A stretch of 6,946 bases of DNA. Source: Actinomycetota bacterium. GTDB taxonomy: Bacteria > Actinomycetota > Acidimicrobiia > Acidimicrobiales > CADCSY01. The position numbers and the translations under genes are program-made. Every line of letters starts with the position of its first letter. The first letter of the stretch is position 1. This document shows, in pieces, positions 5,696-6,946 of the stretch. Location: positions 1-6,946 of the forward strand of contig JACOTK010000093.1 of the NCBI GenBank assembly GCA_016178435.1, read 5' to 3'. The notes below the pieces were generated by a model that worked only from the letters and a program-made list of their open reading frames with translations, did not search any database and was not told the DNA's origin.

Positions 5696-6946
5696 CAGAT
5701 GGCCCCCTCCTCGTTCCATGTCCCGAGGGACCCCGGTGCCACGAGCCGGGGCTCGTGATCGATCGAATCACGGTTCGGCCCGAGCCGATCGATGAGTGCA
5801 CGGTAGGCGCCGGTCATGAGGGCTGGAAGCGGGGCGGGGAGGCTTACCACGTCTCGCAACGCCGGCTCCACCGGGCGCGAGGGAACGAACACCGGTGAGG
5901 CCATCGGTGCGTCGACCGCGATCATGGCCGTCAGCTCGGCGATTCCCTTGCTGATCCGGGCCCGCGTCCCCGGGCGCCCCGGCGCCTCGTTGATGACCGG
6001 GATGACGCGGGTGGGCGAGACTCCGGCTCCGACCAGGTCACCGATCACCCGCACCTGTGCGTGCATGCCTTTTACACCCGGACGTCCGACGACGAAGACG
6101 ACATCGGCATGGAAGGCGGTGTGGCGGGCCATGAGGTTTCGCTCGTCGACATCGACCGACCCCGTTGCGCCCGCACCCTCGAAGTCGGCCGTGATGTCGC
6201 AGACGAGGACGTCGAAGGCTCTTCGGAGTGACTCGAATGCGGCCTGGAACGCGTGGGGTCGGATCGAGGGCCAATAGCGGGCCTGGCGCAGGCCGAGCAG
6301 GAGTTGATAGCGGCGCTCGACGACCTCGAAGGTGAGGGCACGTACGTCGTCGGTCGAGGGCACCCCGATGCGATGAGTCTCCACGAGCTCCTGGATGCCG
6401 GGGACCACGTCACGAACGTCGTGCAGCATCGCCTGCTCACCGTGGAGCGCAAGATCGGCAAGGACGACCCGGCCGTCGTGATGGGCCATCCGGCCGAGTC
6501 CCTGGGCGAGCGCTGCCGCAAGAGTCGACACCCCGGTGCCGCCCGCTCCACACACGACGGCGACCGAACCCGGTGTGAGTGATCGGGTGAGATCGAGGTC
6601 GACCTCGGTCGTCGTCCGGAGCACGGACGCGACCACTCCGACCATCTCCGCATGGGTGACCAGCGCGTCGAGCAGCGCCTCACGTTCGAGCGTGGTCGAC
6701 AGCACCGCCGTTGCGCCGAGCTCGATCCAGTCCCTCGGCCGACGTCCGTCGTCGACGATGAGGACCACGCAACCGACGTCCCGTGCGGCTTCGAGCAGCT
6801 CGCGGTCGACAACGGGCAGGCTGCCGTCAAGGAGAACGGCGGAATGGGTGCGGTTTCCCGCAAGGCGGGCTCGCAACTCCTCGACCGACACGCACTTGAG
6901 GAACTCCGCAGGGATGGCGGCTGAGGTGGTCCAGTGGCTGACCGAG
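5695..6946 (-). CDS. cpaE: CpaE/TadZ-like MinD-family protein of the pilus cluster, 5' end missing
   Basis: The frame is open through the right edge: 18 codons precede the GTG at 6891 and read sensibly (WTTSAAIPAEFLKC), so the true start is outside the window. Counting GTG 6891 as residue 1, residues 14-82 look like an atypical receiver fold (SAVLLDG, VGCVVLIVDD, GATAVLS), and residues 107-375 are a MinD/ParA-like domain. The P-loop is GAGGTGVST (115-123, bases 6523-6549): both lysines of the usual KGGxGKS/T deviant Walker A are replaced, by Ala and Val. Other strands remain: VVLADLALHG, FDVLVCDITADFEG, DVVFVVGRPG and VIPVINEAPG. CpaE/TadZ proteins localise the Tad machine, and lysine-less P-loops are also seen in actinobacterial CpaE-like (Ssd-type) proteins, so it may bind nucleotide without hydrolysing it. 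It overlaps tadA by one base. CpaE-like is firm; catalytic status is inference. Confidence 0.88.
   Translation of the reverse strand, partial: SVSHWTTSAAIPAEFLKCVSVEELRARLAGNRTHSAVLLDGSLPVVDRELLEAARDVGCVVLIVDDGRRPRDWIELGATAVLSTTLEREALLDALVTHAEMVGVVASVLRTTTEVDLDLTRSLTPGSVAVVCGAGGTGVSTLAAALAQGLGRMAHHDGRVVLADLALHGEQAMLHDVRDVVPGIQELVETHRIGVPSTDDVRALTFEVVERRYQLLLGLRQARYWPSIRPHAFQAAFESLRRAFDVLVCDITADFEGAGATGSVDVDERNLMARHTAFHADVVFVVGRPGVKGMHAQVRVIGDLVGAGVSPTRVIPVINEAPGRPGTRARISKGIAELTAMIAVDAPMASPVFVPSRPVEPALRDVVSLPAPLPALMTGAYRALIDRLGPNRDSIDHEPRLVAPGSLGTWNEEGAI
5703..5712 (-). promoter_or_regulatory. Strong ribosome-binding site for tadA
   Basis: GAGGAGGGGG on the minus strand ends seven bases before ATG 5695; the GGAGG core is ten bases away. 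It decides the start codon, since the in-frame ATG at 5719 lies upstream of it with no SD of its own. The site is inside the last codons of the CpaE-like gene. Confidence 0.7.
5740..5772. repeat. Overlapping stem-loops at the end of the CpaE-like gene, ahead of tadA
   Basis: CACGAGC (5740-5746) pairs with GCTCGTG (5751-5757) around a 4-base loop. CGTGAT (5754-5759) pairs with ATCACG (5767-5772) around a 7-base loop. The two stems share CGTG, so only one can form at a time. On the minus-strand mRNA they lie 28 or more bases upstream of the tadA ribosome-binding site. They fall within codons for the C-terminal tail of the CpaE-like protein. Function is not shown by sequence alone. Confidence 0.45.

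Noticed and set aside
6889..6891. GTG at 6891 as the start of the CpaE-like gene
   Set aside because: The frame continues open to the window edge with protein-like sequence, and no SD is seen before the GTG. The real start is outside the window.
1..6946. CRISPR arrays, tRNA or rRNA genes, insertion sequences, phage genes
   Set aside because: No regularly spaced direct repeats, no RNA gene signatures, and no transposase, integrase or phage-like protein was seen on either strand.

Overview
The window is a GC-rich (about 65% by eye), densely packed stretch of a bacterial chromosome. It most likely comes from an actinobacterium, with Acidimicrobiia as my best guess. The guess rests on base composition, on the protein style (a CpaE-like protein with a lysine-less P-loop, two short single-T2SSF TadB/TadC proteins, small TadE/TadG-like proteins), and on the absence of any outer-membrane secretin or RcpC/CpaB-like gene in the part seen. 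No rRNA, tRNA, CRISPR array, transposase or phage gene is visible, and no stretch longer than about 50 bases lacks a gene.

Positions 865-6946 hold one minus-strand gene cluster for a Tad/Flp-type (type IVc) pilus. In transcription order, from the right edge leftward, it contains: a CpaE/TadZ-like MinD-family protein (5' end outside the window); the TadA/CpaF motor ATPase; TadB and TadC, the T2SSF inner-membrane platform proteins; a small Flp-pilin-like protein; two TadE-like pseudopilins; and a TadG-like pseudopilin. Most junctions overlap (TGATG, ATGA or 10 bases), so the genes are probably co-transcribed and translationally coupled. The only real gaps are 30 bases before tadC's partner frame (tadB to tadC) and 44 bases before the pilin-like gene. 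The pilin-like gene carries the best ribosome-binding sites of the cluster, as expected for a product needed in many copies. The operon promoter must lie to the right of the window.

Positions 2-817 hold the 3' part of a plus-strand gene that converges on the pilus cluster. It encodes a CAP (SCP/PR-1-like) domain protein preceded by at least one full 99-residue repeat module and the tail of another. It is probably an exported, multi-module surface or secreted protein. Only 47 bases separate its stop codon from the stop of the TadG-like gene, and a weak hairpin lies there.

How the parts would work together, by analogy with known Tad systems: the CpaE-like protein places or organises the machine, TadA hydrolyses ATP to drive TadB/TadC, and the platform pushes pilin subunits out of the membrane. 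The TadE/TadG-like proteins act as minor pilins that initiate, cap or anchor the fibre. No prepilin peptidase is in the window. Beyond the genes, two unusually perfect inverted repeats (596-620 in the CAP gene, 4253-4281 in tadB) and a group of overlapping stems just before tadA are not explained by coding function alone. I see no clearly new system here. The most distinctive points are the lysine-less CpaE P-loop, the non-standard pilin processing site, and the modular CAP protein beside the pilus genes.
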